Assembly (NCBI GenBank): GCA_016025055.1
Contig: CP065590.1
Location: 3,100,001 to 3,164,000 of the forward strand
Length of the DNA stretch: 64,000 bases
Reading direction: 5' to 3'
Origin: Chryseobacterium indologenes
GTDB lineage: Bacteria; Bacteroidota; Bacteroidia; Flavobacteriales; Weeksellaceae
In this document: in pieces, positions 8,300-19,044 of the stretch
How positions within the stretch are numbered: the stretch's first letter is position 1
Layout: every line of letters begins with the position of its first letter
The notes under the pieces: model-generated
What the model was told of the DNA's origin: nothing
Database searches by the model: none
The model's input: the letters and a program-made list of their open reading frames with translations, nothing else
Program-made: the position numbers and the translations under genes

Positions 8300-9769
8300 T
8301 TATCGTTCAAGCGAAAAGTTAGTAATAACCTTCGGACGTCCGGTCTCATTAGCTACTTTCCAGGATGTTCTGTACATCCATTCAGTCATTTTATAGAGCT
8401 TTTTATAATTGATGTTTTCAGATTCATCCTGTGGAGTATGGTACTGATCATGTAGCACACTGGTAAAGAAGATAGCAGGAATTCCGGCTTTAGCATAAGG
8501 AAGATGATCACTTCTGAAGTAAAAATATTCCGCATGATTCGGGGAGTCCCAATCTTTTAAATAGTTGAATTTTGTACTTTCATTATTAGCCTCTTCAGCC
8601 ATTTTTACCAATTCTTCAGAATTTTTATGAGGCGCGTTTCCACCCAGTAAAGCTGCTTCATTATTATCATTTCTTCCGATCATATCCCCATTCAGGACGG
8701 CTACAATTTTTTCTTTCGGAACAACAGGGTGGGCTACATGCCATCTCGATCCCAGCAGACCTCTTTCTTCAGCACCGTGGAACACAAACAGAATACTTCT
8801 TTTTCCCGGTTGCTTTTTGTAGGCTCTGGCCATAGCGAGCATGGCAACACAGGTACTGGCATTGTCATCAGCTCCGTTGTAGATGGTGTCATTTTTCACT
8901 GGATGTCTGATCCCGTCGTGATCCTGGTGTCCGCTTAATAAAACATATTCATCCTTAAGAACGGGATCTGTACCTTCTATTTTTCCGATGATATTGACCG
9001 AAGGATATTTGTAAGTTTCCGTAACGAGATTCAGGGAAACCTTAGGATTGCTTTTTACCCAATCTGCATTTTCTCTTTTGATCCATAGAACAGGGATATT
9101 CTGGGTTATTTTTTCCCGTAAACCTTCCACCCCATAGCTGCCTCTTGTCATTTGAGGAAGAACTTCGACCCAGCTTTTTTCAGAGATATCGTCGGTAATG
9201 AAGACAATTGCCCTGGCTCCCAGTTCATAGGCTTTGTTATAATACTTGTTTCGCACAAATCCGGGATATCTTCTTACAAAAAGGGTCATATCCTTATCTA
9301 TATTTTTATCGGAAGCGTTAACGGCAAGTACTTTCCCTTTAATGTTCAATGCGGAAAGGCCTTCGGGTTCTGTATTTCTGGCATAGACAATTTCAGCATC
9401 AAAAGCCGTATTTACTGGTTCCGCAACCAGAAAATCTTTCCATAATTTCAGGTTTTTATCACCAACCTTCAGACTGCTTTGAGGCGTGATCTGATGCCTG
9501 TACATTTCAAAAAACTGAAAGAAAGTTCCATGATCACCGGCGGGCTTCATTCCTGCTTCTTTAGCTTTATCTGCGAGCCACATCGATACTTTCAATTCAT
9601 CTAAAGTTCCTGCTTCACGGCCCCAGAACTGATCTGCAGCCAGTTCATACATATCCTTTCTGAGATCGGTTTCTTTGATGGCCGACACCAGAGGCTTTTT
9701 GTAATTCTGGGCATTTCCGATACTGAATAAAACTAAGCTCAGTACAGAAAAAATATAGTTTTTATTCAT
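8300..9769 (-). CDS. secreted M28-family zinc peptidase
   Basis: This predicted extracytoplasmic metallopeptidase of the aminopeptidase type has 489 residues. It has a signal peptide (MNKNYIFSVLSLVLFSIGNA), a protease-associated domain in the N-terminal half, and the M28 core with zinc or catalytic residues in LSGHQDHDG, GADDNAS, HGAEERGLLGS, NGDMIG and a late His (HDQYHTP). The substrate is unknown. It starts nine bases downstream of the small gene 9779-10015 on the same strand. Confidence 0.9.
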   Translation of the reverse strand: MNKNYIFSVLSLVLFSIGNAQNYKKPLVSAIKETDLRKDMYELAADQFWGREAGTLDELKVSMWLADKAKEAGMKPAGDHGTFFQFFEMYRHQITPQSSLKVGDKNLKLWKDFLVAEPVNTAFDAEIVYARNTEPEGLSALNIKGKVLAVNASDKNIDKDMTLFVRRYPGFVRNKYYNKAYELGARAIVFITDDISEKSWVEVLPQMTRGSYGVEGLREKITQNIPVLWIKRENADWVKSNPKVSLNLVTETYKYPSVNIIGKIEGTDPVLKDEYVLLSGHQDHDGIRHPVKNDTIYNGADDNASTCVAMLAMARAYKKQPGKRSILFVFHGAEERGLLGSRWHVAHPVVPKEKIVAVLNGDMIGRNDNNEAALLGGNAPHKNSEELVKMAEEANNESTKFNYLKDWDSPNHAEYFYFRSDHLPYAKAGIPAIFFTSVLHDQYHTPQDESENINYKKLYKMTEWMYRTSWKVANETGRPKVITNFSLER

Positions 9770-9778
9770 GGGCTTTCT

Positions 9779-10015
9779 TTAGTTCAGGTTAGCCAGTTTG
9801 TCTGAGAACTGCTTTGAGAATTCTTTTCTGTCTTCTTCCAGTTTTTCAGGATCAGAAGGCAAAACATAGTTAAAAAGGATTTTATCTTCGTTATCCAGGA
9901 AGATGATTTCCTTCTCATTTCCGTCAATCATTTGGGAGAAGATCGCCCACATGGAAGTGTCTTTTAATTTTAATAATTCAAAGAACTGTTCTGCTTTTAT
10001 TTCGATTTTTTGCAT
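9779..10015 (-). CDS. small conserved hypothetical protein
   Basis: ATG at 10015 gives 78 residues beginning MQKIEIKAEQFFELLKLKD. The frame is open further upstream, but that part overlaps the end of the DUF5686 gene and is unlikely. The protein is soluble, charged and mostly helical in appearance, without a signal peptide. I do not recognise the family. It lies between the DUF5686 gene and the M28 peptidase, all on the minus strand with short gaps, so it may be co-transcribed. Confidence 0.65.
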   Translation of the reverse strand: MQKIEIKAEQFFELLKLKDTSMWAIFSQMIDGNEKEIIFLDNEDKILFNYVLPSDPEKLEEDRKEFSKQFSDKLANLN

Positions 10016-10067
10016 GCGATGTTGTTGTATGATGAATAATATAATTGTTGAAAAAGGTATCTCGAGA

Positions 10068-12467
10068 CTAGAATTCCAGGAATTTAAGTTTAAACTGAAT
10101 GGCAAAATTCTGTCTGAAATCAGGAGTTGCGTAATATCCGACTCTATAAAAGAATCCAAGGTTGAAATAACTTGAAAGGAAATTGTTCCATTCCAGACCG
10201 ACTTCCTGATACAGGTGATCCAGTTTTTTAAATTTGAACTGGTGGTATTCAGGATGTTTCATATCTCCGATAGTTCCCCGAAGTACGAAATCAAAGCTGG
10301 AAACATTATGCCCGAAGCTTTTGAAATAGAAAGGAAGCCTATGGGTAAAATAATAGGCTACAAACCTGTCGTTATAATACTTCCCGCCTTCCAGTGTTGC
10401 AAAACCAAGGAAAGAGGTAAGGTTAAAATTAAAATCTTTACCCGGAGACGCAAGACCGTTCATCGTAAAGTTCTTCCATATCGGTGCTTCCCCGAAAACC
10501 ATCCCTCCGTACAATCTGAAACCTGTAGTTCCGATCGGGGTTTTAAAATTGTGAAGGAAAAGAGCATCAAAGCGGGAATAATTAAAGTTTCCTCCCAATG
10601 CTTTATAGCTTTGCTCGTAATTGAAATACAGCTCAGGATACTTCTGATCAATCAGAGATTTGCCCTGCGGCGTCATGATATTGGTAGAATTCGGAGAATA
10701 TTTTAACGTGAATAACGTATTAAAGTTTTTAAATGAAGATCCACCATTTCTAAACTGATAATCAAATTCAGCTTCTTCAATATTTCTTCTCACGGCAAAA
10801 GCCATGGTAAGTCCGTTGGTCACATCATTCAGATAAGAAAGGGAAGCCCCTTTAAAGTGATAATATCTATCATTATTAAGGTTATTCCCGAAATTCATCA
10901 TCCTCATTTTAAACGTCCACAGTCGCCGGTAGAATTCTCCGGAGGCCGTTACATCGTCATAAAATTCAAATCTGAAGAATGAATTTTTATCCAGTGTCGT
11001 CTTCATATCAAGCCCCATCCCATATTTCCACCTTCTGTCTTTAACTCCGTAGGCAAAATAGTAATCAGGAGAGAAATAGGGATTGAAATTTTCATTCATT
11101 TTGGCTTTTAATCCCAATCTGAAACCCTCATATGAGTTGTAGTTCACAATCTCATCAACGGCAAAATCTACAGAATTAACCCTGATTTGTCCGTTAAGAA
11201 GACCTGAGATGATCTGAGCTTTGCTGTCAATTTTATATTTTTTACCTAAACTGTCGATCGTTTTATAGGTATTCTTTTCTCTGTCAGTTAAAGGGTCTGT
11301 CCTGTAATACTCAAGGGAATGGCCATCAATACTTTTGATATCGAAAGTGTAGCCTTTGAAATCTTTTGGATTTTCTTCAATAGGAGATTGGAAGTCAAAA
11401 TATTTGGATGTCAGGAAGGCGTAGGTTCCGAAGCTTTTTTTATCCTTCTTGTCTTCACGGTCTTTATCGCCCATCGCCATTTTTCCCATTTTAAGCTTGG
11501 CGGTTTCATGAGCCAGGAACCATTTGTTATTATAAAATACCCAGGTACTGGTGATGATTCCGTCGTTCTTGTTTTTACTGAAATTTTCAATCTTTTTTAC
11601 TCCGTAGGTTTCAGTATCTACATAAATGGCACCTTTGTATTTCCTTTTCTTATCCATTTTTTTGTAATTCACTTCACGGAAGCGGATCACAAAGTTTTTT
11701 CGTCCGTCAAGCTCAATCGTATCTGAAAGAAAAAACCTGTAGAGCCCTCTGTTTTCCTGTTTAATCTGTTCAGGCACCACATCCCTGTTGCTTTGCTGCA
11801 GGGCGATCATTTCATAGACAGGTTGTTTCAGGCCGGAGATCCTGTTGTCCAGGATATTGATTTTTTCACCATATTTTTTTGAATATAAAAACTCCTGTGC
11901 TCTTTCCCAGAGGAAAAGTTTGCTTTTTGAAAATATCTTTCTTGCATTGCTGTTGTTTAATGAGTCTTTCTCCCTTTTTTTCTTGAAAAGGTTTAAATCA
12001 TTAAAATACTGCTTGAATTGTGTAAGGCTGTCCTGATCAATATCCAAAGATACTTTCTCATAAGATTTGTAGGAATAGGAACCTAAGCTCTTGGGAGAAT
12101 TCTGGCTGAACAGTTTATTTACTTTTTTAAGAATTTCCAGGGCTCGGGGATCACTTTTATCTTCAATGATTACCGTTTCAATAGCTGTGGTATTCTTCAG
12201 AGACTTTTTTACCAGTGATACTTCGAAACTGCTGTCTACTGACGCCGTTTCTTTCTGATACGTATCTGCTTCGATATCGATGTTTTTACAGGATGTCTTA
12301 AATTCAAGAATGCCCTGAACATTAGTATAGCCCAGAATACTGCCGTTACAGGATATCTTAACGTTGGAGACAGGCTTATTACTGGCATCATCAACAACTT
12401 TAATTTTCGATTGTGAATGACCCAAAAAGCAAAGTAAAAAAAATAGTAATGCTAAACCTCTTTTCAT
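10068..12467 (-). CDS. DUF5686 outer-membrane protein with carboxypeptidase-like regulatory domain
   Basis: The 799-residue protein starts with a signal peptide (MKRGLALLFFLLCFLGHSQ). A carboxypeptidase-regulatory-like beta domain follows (KIKVVDDASNKPVSNVKISCNG), then a long DUF5686 region with alternating aromatic segments, ending in IQFKLKFLEF with a terminal Phe typical of beta-barrels. Function of DUF5686 is unknown; an outer-membrane barrel related to TonB-dependent receptors is inferred. A TATTTTTG promoter-like element precedes it on the minus strand near 12485-12500. Confidence 0.8.
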   Translation of the reverse strand: MKRGLALLFFLLCFLGHSQSKIKVVDDASNKPVSNVKISCNGSILGYTNVQGILEFKTSCKNIDIEADTYQKETASVDSSFEVSLVKKSLKNTTAIETVIIEDKSDPRALEILKKVNKLFSQNSPKSLGSYSYKSYEKVSLDIDQDSLTQFKQYFNDLNLFKKKREKDSLNNSNARKIFSKSKLFLWERAQEFLYSKKYGEKINILDNRISGLKQPVYEMIALQQSNRDVVPEQIKQENRGLYRFFLSDTIELDGRKNFVIRFREVNYKKMDKKRKYKGAIYVDTETYGVKKIENFSKNKNDGIITSTWVFYNNKWFLAHETAKLKMGKMAMGDKDREDKKDKKSFGTYAFLTSKYFDFQSPIEENPKDFKGYTFDIKSIDGHSLEYYRTDPLTDREKNTYKTIDSLGKKYKIDSKAQIISGLLNGQIRVNSVDFAVDEIVNYNSYEGFRLGLKAKMNENFNPYFSPDYYFAYGVKDRRWKYGMGLDMKTTLDKNSFFRFEFYDDVTASGEFYRRLWTFKMRMMNFGNNLNNDRYYHFKGASLSYLNDVTNGLTMAFAVRRNIEEAEFDYQFRNGGSSFKNFNTLFTLKYSPNSTNIMTPQGKSLIDQKYPELYFNYEQSYKALGGNFNYSRFDALFLHNFKTPIGTTGFRLYGGMVFGEAPIWKNFTMNGLASPGKDFNFNLTSFLGFATLEGGKYYNDRFVAYYFTHRLPFYFKSFGHNVSSFDFVLRGTIGDMKHPEYHQFKFKKLDHLYQEVGLEWNNFLSSYFNLGFFYRVGYYATPDFRQNFAIQFKLKFLEF

Positions 12468-12668
12468 GTGAAAAAACTAGGTCAAAAATAATCATATTTA
12501 TTGTGCTGGAAAAGTTTTTAACATAGTATAACATTGATTTGATCTAATTTATCCATGGAAAAATTGAACCGGGAAAAATTGTATTGATGATACCGGCATT
12601 CTGGATTACAGAGATTAAAATCATCTTTTTTACCCGATCACCCGGCTTTCTGTTTACGGTTCCAACTT

Positions 12669-14483
12669 TTATCTGTCATCCAGCGCTTTCATAAAATCAA
12701 TAATATCATCAATTTCTTTATCGGTAAGCTGTAAAGGAGTATCTGAAAGGGTCTGATTCTCTACGGCAAATCCAAAACCTTTACCACCGCCTTTGTTATA
12801 AAAATTCATGATTTCTTTCAATGTTCTGTAACCTCCATTATGCATATAGGGAGCCGTTTTATTGATGTTTCTGAGGGTTGGTGTCTTAAAGGAATGCTGC
12901 AATGTAGCTACAGTTTCATGAAATTTTCCTCGCCCGGGATCCCGGTCAAAAATCCTATTATCCCCTTTGACGGCTACCCCAAGAACTTCCTGCTCCGTTT
13001 TTTTGAAGGTAGGAGGAACAGTTCCGTTGAATAAAGGAAGAAAATGGCATATAGCACACTGGGCTTTCCCGACAAAAAGATTGAAACCTCGTTTCTGGCT
13101 TTCTGTCATCGCCGATTTGTTTCCTCTCATATAATCATCAAAATTTGAGTTAAATGTGGCCAGGGAACGAATATAGCTTGCCAGTACATTCTGAAGTTGC
13201 CAGACTTCTGTTTTTTGAGTCTGATAGATTTTTTGGAAAGCTTCCTTATACTTTTTATCCTGATTAATTTTAGCAAGAATTACATTAAGGTTACCATGCA
13301 TTTCCTCCTTATTGGAAATCACATCAGAGCTTTGGCCCTCCAGGTCATCTTTTCGCATATCCCAAAACTGGCCGTGTTGAAAACCCGCGTAATTGAGGGA
13401 AGGAGCATTTCTTGCCAATTCTGCATTTTCAAGAGACATTGATCTCGCCAGGCCATCTGTGAATGCTTTCTCAGGAATATGACAGGTTGCACAGCTTCTG
13501 TTGTTATTGTTGGAGAGAATTTTATCATTAAAAAGCTGATGTCCGAGACGGGCTTTTTCATCCGAGTACGCAAATTCTTCTCCGGGAGTAAACGCATTAG
13601 GATTAAACGCATTTTTAGAAAAAAAAGTAGCCGCATTTTTATTCAGAGCAGTGGTCACCTCTACATCCTGAATCTGCTCCTGTTTTTTAAATTCCTGAAG
13701 TAAGGCTGTAATTTTATTGAGATGATCGGGAATGAAATTCACATAATCGAAGGTGTTTTTATCAGTGTTTTTCTTTAAAAAAGCATTGGCAGAGCTGATT
13801 TCTGAAACAATGGCTTGTAAAGATTTATCTTTTGACTGCTGAGTTGAAATCTGCTCTAAAGTGTGTTGTACCCCGCTAAGAGAGTAGGGGATTTCTTCTA
13901 AGAATGTACCGGAAACAGGGGTGTCAAAGCCAGAAATTCCTAAACTGGAAATTCTGAAAACCTCCTGTCTCAAAGCATCGAAAGCCTGGTTTTTACTTAC
14001 TGTAATAACCTGGAAATTCGTAGCGATCGTATTACTTTTATTGATTAATTTTCTGAGAAACCTGATTACTTCCTCTTTATTCTGTTTTTCATAGGGGTAG
14101 AACATTTCTTCCAAAACCTGCAAACCTTCAGGCTCTATTTCAGTATGCTCATCCATTTCAATCTCAGGAAGGGCAGCGCCATTGATGAATCTTGCCGAAT
14201 GAGGAAGGAAATATTCAACGGCCCATTCCATTTTTTTGTAGGTTTTTCGGAGATCCTGAAATTTTTGCTGAAGGGCCTTTTCGTCAGCATCTTTAGATAC
14301 CAGGCCAATCAATTCATTGATCTGTTTTTCAAATACGGAATTGTTGTTGAGGATTTCCTTTTTTACAGAGCCTAGATCTTCATATACAACCTGAGGTTTT
14401 TCATTCTTACAATAAGCCAATATGAAAAGAGCGGCTGCACAATATAAAAACAGAAGTATCGGATATTTTGAAAGTTTCTTCAT
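12669..14483 (-). CDS. di-haem cytochrome c peroxidase with extra helical N-terminal domain
   Basis: The 604-residue exported protein has two haem c sites, CATCH at 331-335 and CAICH at 476-480, in a CcpA/MauG-type C-terminal half (reduction of H2O2 or related oxidation in the periplasm). The N-terminus has a hydrophobic export signal ending in a Cys (ILAYCKNEK) that may be lipidated, although the lipobox is imperfect. Residues about 35-290 are helical with WAVEYFLPHSARFING and HTEIEPEGLQVLEE segments that faintly resemble imelysin proteins. It lies 65 bases after the PhoX-like gene. Confidence 0.85.
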   Translation of the reverse strand: MKKLSKYPILLFLYCAAALFILAYCKNEKPQVVYEDLGSVKKEILNNNSVFEKQINELIGLVSKDADEKALQQKFQDLRKTYKKMEWAVEYFLPHSARFINGAALPEIEMDEHTEIEPEGLQVLEEMFYPYEKQNKEEVIRFLRKLINKSNTIATNFQVITVSKNQAFDALRQEVFRISSLGISGFDTPVSGTFLEEIPYSLSGVQHTLEQISTQQSKDKSLQAIVSEISSANAFLKKNTDKNTFDYVNFIPDHLNKITALLQEFKKQEQIQDVEVTTALNKNAATFFSKNAFNPNAFTPGEEFAYSDEKARLGHQLFNDKILSNNNNRSCATCHIPEKAFTDGLARSMSLENAELARNAPSLNYAGFQHGQFWDMRKDDLEGQSSDVISNKEEMHGNLNVILAKINQDKKYKEAFQKIYQTQKTEVWQLQNVLASYIRSLATFNSNFDDYMRGNKSAMTESQKRGFNLFVGKAQCAICHFLPLFNGTVPPTFKKTEQEVLGVAVKGDNRIFDRDPGRGKFHETVATLQHSFKTPTLRNINKTAPYMHNGGYRTLKEIMNFYNKGGGKGFGFAVENQTLSDTPLQLTDKEIDDIIDFMKALDDR

Positions 14484-14548
14484 AGGTATGAAAAAGTATC
14501 AACAGAAGAATTTCCATTGATACTTTGAAGTTTTATGAGTAATTAAAG

Positions 14549-16024
14549 CTATTTTTCTACGTTTCTGATGATGACAACCTGTCCTCCTTCTTTGTTGATG
14601 TTCACTCCGGATCCGTCTGGATTTTTGAATTTATCCAACTGCCATGTATGCGAATGAATATTTACGGTAAAGGTGTTTGGAACTCCTATGATGTCAGAAA
14701 TATCTGTCATGGCACCAAATTCCCATGAACCGAATTTCTGAAGATCACCGGACTGGTTGTACGCTGTCTGCCATGCCTGATCATTTCTGTTGTGCTTCAT
14801 ATTCAACCATGGTTTGTATTGTTTTGTAGCAATATTAAGCTGCCAGATGTATGAATCATGATTAGCTCCTTTGTAGTAAGAGTCTCCGTCTTCCTGGATG
14901 TAAACGAAGTTTTCAGTTACACAAAGGTTATCAGGGTTGATCAGGTTATTACCAGGATTAGAATCTCCTTCAGCAACGACTTCCAGTTTTCCTGTCAGCA
15001 TATTATTGGAGTTAAGAACCAGTTTGTAGACTCTTCCCCACATTGTTAATCCCGGTTTTGGATTCACTCCATCGGACGATTCTCCGGTAGCGGTAAAATA
15101 GATTTCTCTTCCTTTTCCGGCTCCTTTTCTGTAATCTACATCTTCAACCCTTGAAAAGCGGATCGCTTTATTATTAATGTTTTTTTGGTTGATTTCGGCT
15201 CCTGTAAGATTCTTGGCGTTAGGAATTTCAACAAACTCTACATCGTAGCTGTTTCCTTTGGTCATATCAGTTTCCGTATAGTTGTCGTTGGTTCTTTTTA
15301 AAGCATATAATTTTCCGTTATCAAGGTCGCCTTGAATATCAGCTACATACATGATCAGCTGTCCTGCAGACTGGTGAGAAGAAGAATACGACTGATCTTC
15401 ACCAATAATAATATAAGATTTTCCGTTGGATACATCTTTAGGAAGCGGAACGGCATTTTCCATTGAAGCTTTTCCTAAAGCAGGCTTTACCCTCGATTTA
15501 TCCGAAGCCTGAGAAGCTGGTGCTAAGGGATTTAAAGCATGAACCATACTCTCTTCACCGGATTCGCCTGCAGTAAGGAATGCACTGAAACCGTGAGTTT
15601 GAGGAGTAGCCAGGGTAGCCGAGCATAATCTTGTTATGCCTCCTGTTCCGTTCAGAATATATTCACCTTTTACAGGTCTGAATGTTTTATCTAAATACAC
15701 TCTGGATACCGATTGCTTGATCTCATGGTTTGTGATCATCAGGTAACCGTCAGAGTTTGGATCTTTCATAATCCCCATTCCGTCCGGCTGACCACCAAAG
15801 ACAAAGTCAGGAGATCCGGGTAAAATGTCAGAACTTGAAATAAGAGTGGTAATGTTTAAGTTTTCAAAACCCTGCATAGCGTACACAAAAGCGGATTCTT
15901 TAGAAAAATTTTCAAGTTTAATCTGGTCATTAACCGGAGTGTTTCCGTCTCCGTTATCATCATTACAGCCTTGAAATACAAGAGCTGCAAATAACAGAGC
16001 ACCGATAGTTTTGTTAATTTTCAT
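14549..16024 (-). CDS. PhoX-like (DUF839) lipoprotein
   Basis: The 491-residue protein has a lipoprotein signal (LVFQGCNDD) and DUF839/PhoX-type beta-propeller motifs, for example FGGQPDGMGIM, TNHEIKQSVSRVYLD, GESGEESMVHALNP, IGEDQSYSSSHQSAGQ and INPDNLCVTEN. PhoX enzymes are Ca/Fe-dependent phosphatases, but many DUF839 proteins are uncharacterised, so phosphatase activity is inferred. It is followed on the same strand by the di-haem peroxidase gene, probably one transcript. Confidence 0.8.
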   Translation of the reverse strand: MKINKTIGALLFAALVFQGCNDDNGDGNTPVNDQIKLENFSKESAFVYAMQGFENLNITTLISSSDILPGSPDFVFGGQPDGMGIMKDPNSDGYLMITNHEIKQSVSRVYLDKTFRPVKGEYILNGTGGITRLCSATLATPQTHGFSAFLTAGESGEESMVHALNPLAPASQASDKSRVKPALGKASMENAVPLPKDVSNGKSYIIIGEDQSYSSSHQSAGQLIMYVADIQGDLDNGKLYALKRTNDNYTETDMTKGNSYDVEFVEIPNAKNLTGAEINQKNINNKAIRFSRVEDVDYRKGAGKGREIYFTATGESSDGVNPKPGLTMWGRVYKLVLNSNNMLTGKLEVVAEGDSNPGNNLINPDNLCVTENFVYIQEDGDSYYKGANHDSYIWQLNIATKQYKPWLNMKHNRNDQAWQTAYNQSGDLQKFGSWEFGAMTDISDIIGVPNTFTVNIHSHTWQLDKFKNPDGSGVNINKEGGQVVIIRNVEK

Positions 16025-16383
16025 AATTGTTTTTTGAATTTCGATTGAGACAAAACTAAAACTCTCGTGTTAACTGGACTTTACGAAGACAAAACAAATA
16101 GTTTAAGATTCGCTCATGGTTTGTTAAGCGAAGGTCAATAATTAGAATGGATATAAATAGAGAGACTTTGATGAATATCTGAATAATAAGGAATGCCCTA
16201 TTGTAACGCAGAGACGCTAAGACTTATAGATATCTGTTTTTTTGTTCGCAAAGGCATTCTATTTAGCAAAAAACGCAATCATTTCATGGCTGAGTGTAGC
16301 GCCTTTGCGAACGAAAATATCTATGATGATATGAGGGTTTCTTGCGTCCTTAGCGTTAAATAAAAGATAATAGTTAAAACTAA
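16025..16383. other. gene-free region holding a palindromic intergenic repeat
   Basis: No gene is supported between the start of the PhoX-like gene and the alaS terminator. A TAGTTTTG promoter-like element on the minus strand is near 16051-16058. The rest is dominated by the palindromic repeat described at 16204-16358. Confidence 0.5.
16204..16358. repeat. palindromic intergenic repeat element
   Basis: The inner arms GTTCGCAAAGGC (16244-16255) and GCCTTTGCGAAC (16301-16312) are perfect inverted repeats, extended outward by AGATAT/ATATCT. The outer boundaries TAACGCAGAGACGCTAAG and CTTGCGTCCTTAGCGTTA are partly complementary. No transposase is encoded. A related fragment lies at 8108-8160. 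Confidence 0.65.
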
Positions 16384-16414
16384 AACAGGCTGTCTCAAAA
16401 TGAAACAGCCTGTT
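16384..16414 (-). terminator. alaS terminator
   Basis: AACAGGCTGT (16384-16393) pairs with ACAGCCTGTT (16405-16414). Read on the minus strand, the stem is followed by a T-rich tract complementary to 16374-16383. It lies 26 bases after the alaS stop. Confidence 0.8.
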
Positions 16415-16440
16415 CTAATATTTATAAAAGGTATTCTATT

Positions 16441-19044
16441 TTAGATATTCAACGCTTTTTGATAAGCGTTTTCTAATCCTTCAAGGTTTTTACCGCCTGC
16501 AGTTGCAAAACCTGGGTTTCCACCACCACCACCTTGGATTTCTTTTGCAAGATCCTTTACGATAGCGCCAGCCTGATAATCAGCAGCCAGATCATCAGAA
16601 ACTCCAACAGTAATCATTGGTTTTCCGTCCGCATCAGAAAGAATGATCGTTACAGAAGCAGGTATTTCTCTCTTCAGCTGGAAAACGATATCTTTTACAG
16701 ATCCAGCATCCAAAGATGTTTTCTTCACTAAAAGCTGTTTGTTTCCTTTTTGCTCGTAAGCATTCTTCCAGTCGCTGATTTCTCCTTTTGCTTTTTCTTT
16801 CTTCAGAGCGTCTACTTCAGCCTTTAAAGAAGCATTTTCCTCGATTAGTTTCTCGATAGATCTTACAACGTCTTTAGATTTTAACAACTGGGAAAGTTCA
16901 GCCATTTGTTTTTCAATATTGTTGAAGTATTCCTCAGATTTATCTCCGGAAATAGCCTCAATTCTTCTGATTCCTGCTGCAGCAGAACCTTCGGAAACAA
17001 TTTTGAAATGACCGATTTCGCTGGTATTTTTCACGTGAGTTCCTCCACAAAGTTCTTTTGAACTTCCAAACTGGATCATTCTTACGTTATCACCATATTT
17101 CTCACCAAATAAAGCCATTGCTCCTTTCTCTAAAGCTTCCTGAATAGGGATGCTTCTGAATTCCTGTAAAGCAATGCTCGCTTTGATTTTTTTATTGACT
17201 TTATCTTCAATTAAAGCAAGCTCCTCTTCATTGATTTTATTGAAGTGAGAGAAGTCAAAACGTAAATAATCAGGCCCTACATAAGATCCTTTCTGCTCTA
17301 CGTGCGTTCCCAAAACTTCCCGTAATACCTCATGCAGAAGGTGAGTCACAGAGTGATTTCCCTGTGAATTTTTTCTTTCCGTTGCATTCACACGAGCGTA
17401 GAAAAGAGCACCTGCATCTTTCGGAAGACCGTTGATTAATGAAATAATTAATCCGTTTTCTTTCTTGGTTTCCAGTACTTCGAAGCTGTCGGCAGCATTT
17501 TCCAATACTCCTTTATCACCAACCTGTCCTCCTCCTTCAGGATAGAATGGGGAACTGCTCAGGACAACCTGATAAAATTCTCCGTCTTTATTTTCTACTT
17601 TTCTGTATCTTGTAATATAAGTTTCAGACTCAATCTGGTCATACCCGACAAATGTTTCCGGTTTTTCTTCCAGCACAACCCAGTCGTATACTTTCTGAGC
17701 AGAATCAGATTTTGAACGCTGTTTCTGTTTTTCCATTTCAGCATTAAATCCAGCTTCATCAATGGTTAATCCTTTTTCCTCAGCAATAATTCTTGTTAAG
17801 TCATCAGGGAAGCCATAAGTATCGTATAGTTCAAAAACTTCTTCGCTAGGCAATACTTTCTGATTGTCAGCAATTGTTTGTTGAATTAATTTTTCAACCC
17901 TGATCAGTCCGTTTTCAATTGTTTTTAAGAATGATTCTTCTTCACTTTTGATCACTTCTGTTACCAGTTTTCCTTGTTTTCCAAGTTCAGGGAAGAAGCT
18001 ACCCATTTGTTCCTGAAGAACGGCCACCAATTTGTAAAGGAAAGGTTCTTTCATATTTAAAAATCGATAAGAATAAGAAATCCCTCTTCTCAAAATTCTT
18101 CTGATAACATAACCAGCTCCTCCGTTGGAAGGTAATTGGCCGTCTGCAATGGCAAAAGAAACCGCTCTGATGTGATCGACAACTACACGAATTGCAATAT
18201 CTTTTTCATCTTCTAAAATTCCGGTATACTTCTTTCCTGACAGTTCTTCCACTTTAGCGATTAACGGAGTGAAAACATCAGTGTCATAGTTGGACGATTT
18301 CCCTTGAAGTGCCATACAAAGACGTTCGAAGCCCATCCCGGTATCTACATGCTGAGCAGGTAATTTTTCCAGAGATCCATCTGCTTTTCTGTTAAATTCC
18401 ATGAAAACGAGATTCCAGACCTCCACCACTTGTGGATGATCGTTGTTCACCAATTCCAAACCAGAAACTTTAGCTTTTTCTTCCGGAGTTCTTAAATCGA
18501 TATGAATTTCCGAGCAAGGTCCACAAGGTCCGCTTGCACCCATTTCCCAGAAGTTATCTTTTTTATTTCCGTTGATGATTCTGTCTTCTGAAATATGAGA
18601 TTTCCAGAAATCAAAGGCATCCTGATCCCTGTTAAGGTTCTCAGAAGCATCACCTTCAAAAATTGTAACATATAAATTTTCTTTTGGAATTCCGTATACT
18701 TCAGTCAGTAATTCCCAGGCAAAAGCAATAGCCTCTTTTTTGAAGTAATCCCCGAAAGACCAGTTTCCCAGCATCTCAAACATGGTGTGGTGATAGGTAT
18801 CTCTACCCACATCATCCAAATCATTGTGCTTTCCTGAAACTCTCAGACACTTTTGTGTATCGGCAATTCTAGGGGCGGTAGGCGTTTTGTAGCCTAGGAA
18901 AAAGTCTTTGAACTGCGTCATTCCTGAGTTGGAAAACATAAGGGTAGGATCGTCTTTCAGCACGATAGGCGCCGAAGGAACAATAAGGTGATCCTTACTT
19001 TTAAAATAATCTAAAAATTTTTGACGTATCTCTTGTGATGTCAT
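16441..19044 (-). CDS. alaS: alanyl-tRNA synthetase
   Basis: This class II synthetase charges tRNA-Ala. The 867-residue protein has the aminoacylation core at the N-terminus ([19 protein letters not shown], then [16 protein letters not shown]) and an editing domain with the zinc motifs [11 protein letters not shown] and CGGTHV. The C-terminal DHHA1-type domain has [15 protein letters not shown]. Length and domain order match the bacterial family. It appears to be monocistronic. Confidence 0.97.
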   Translation of the reverse strand: MTSQEIRQKFLDYFKSKDHLIVPSAPIVLKDDPTLMFSNSGMTQFKDFFLGYKTPTAPRIADTQKCLRVSGKHNDLDDVGRDTYHHTMFEMLGNWSFGDYFKKEAIAFAWELLTEVYGIPKENLYVTIFEGDASENLNRDQDAFDFWKSHISEDRIINGNKKDNFWEMGASGPCGPCSEIHIDLRTPEEKAKVSGLELVNNDHPQVVEVWNLVFMEFNRKADGSLEKLPAQHVDTGMGFERLCMALQGKSSNYDTDVFTPLIAKVEELSGKKYTGILEDEKDIAIRVVVDHIRAVSFAIADGQLPSNGGAGYVIRRILRRGISYSYRFLNMKEPFLYKLVAVLQEQMGSFFPELGKQGKLVTEVIKSEEESFLKTIENGLIRVEKLIQQTIADNQKVLPSEEVFELYDTYGFPDDLTRIIAEEKGLTIDEAGFNAEMEKQKQRSKSDSAQKVYDWVVLEEKPETFVGYDQIESETYITRYRKVENKDGEFYQVVLSSSPFYPEGGGQVGDKGVLENAADSFEVLETKKENGLIISLINGLPKDAGALFYARVNATERKNSQGNHSVTHLLHEVLREVLGTHVEQKGSYVGPDYLRFDFSHFNKINEEELALIEDKVNKKIKASIALQEFRSIPIQEALEKGAMALFGEKYGDNVRMIQFGSSKELCGGTHVKNTSEIGHFKIVSEGSAAAGIRRIEAISGDKSEEYFNNIEKQMAELSQLLKSKDVVRSIEKLIEENASLKAEVDALKKEKAKGEISDWKNAYEQKGNKQLLVKKTSLDAGSVKDIVFQLKREIPASVTIILSDADGKPMITVGVSDDLAADYQAGAIVKDLAKEIQGGGGGNPGFATAGGKNLEGLENAYQKALNI

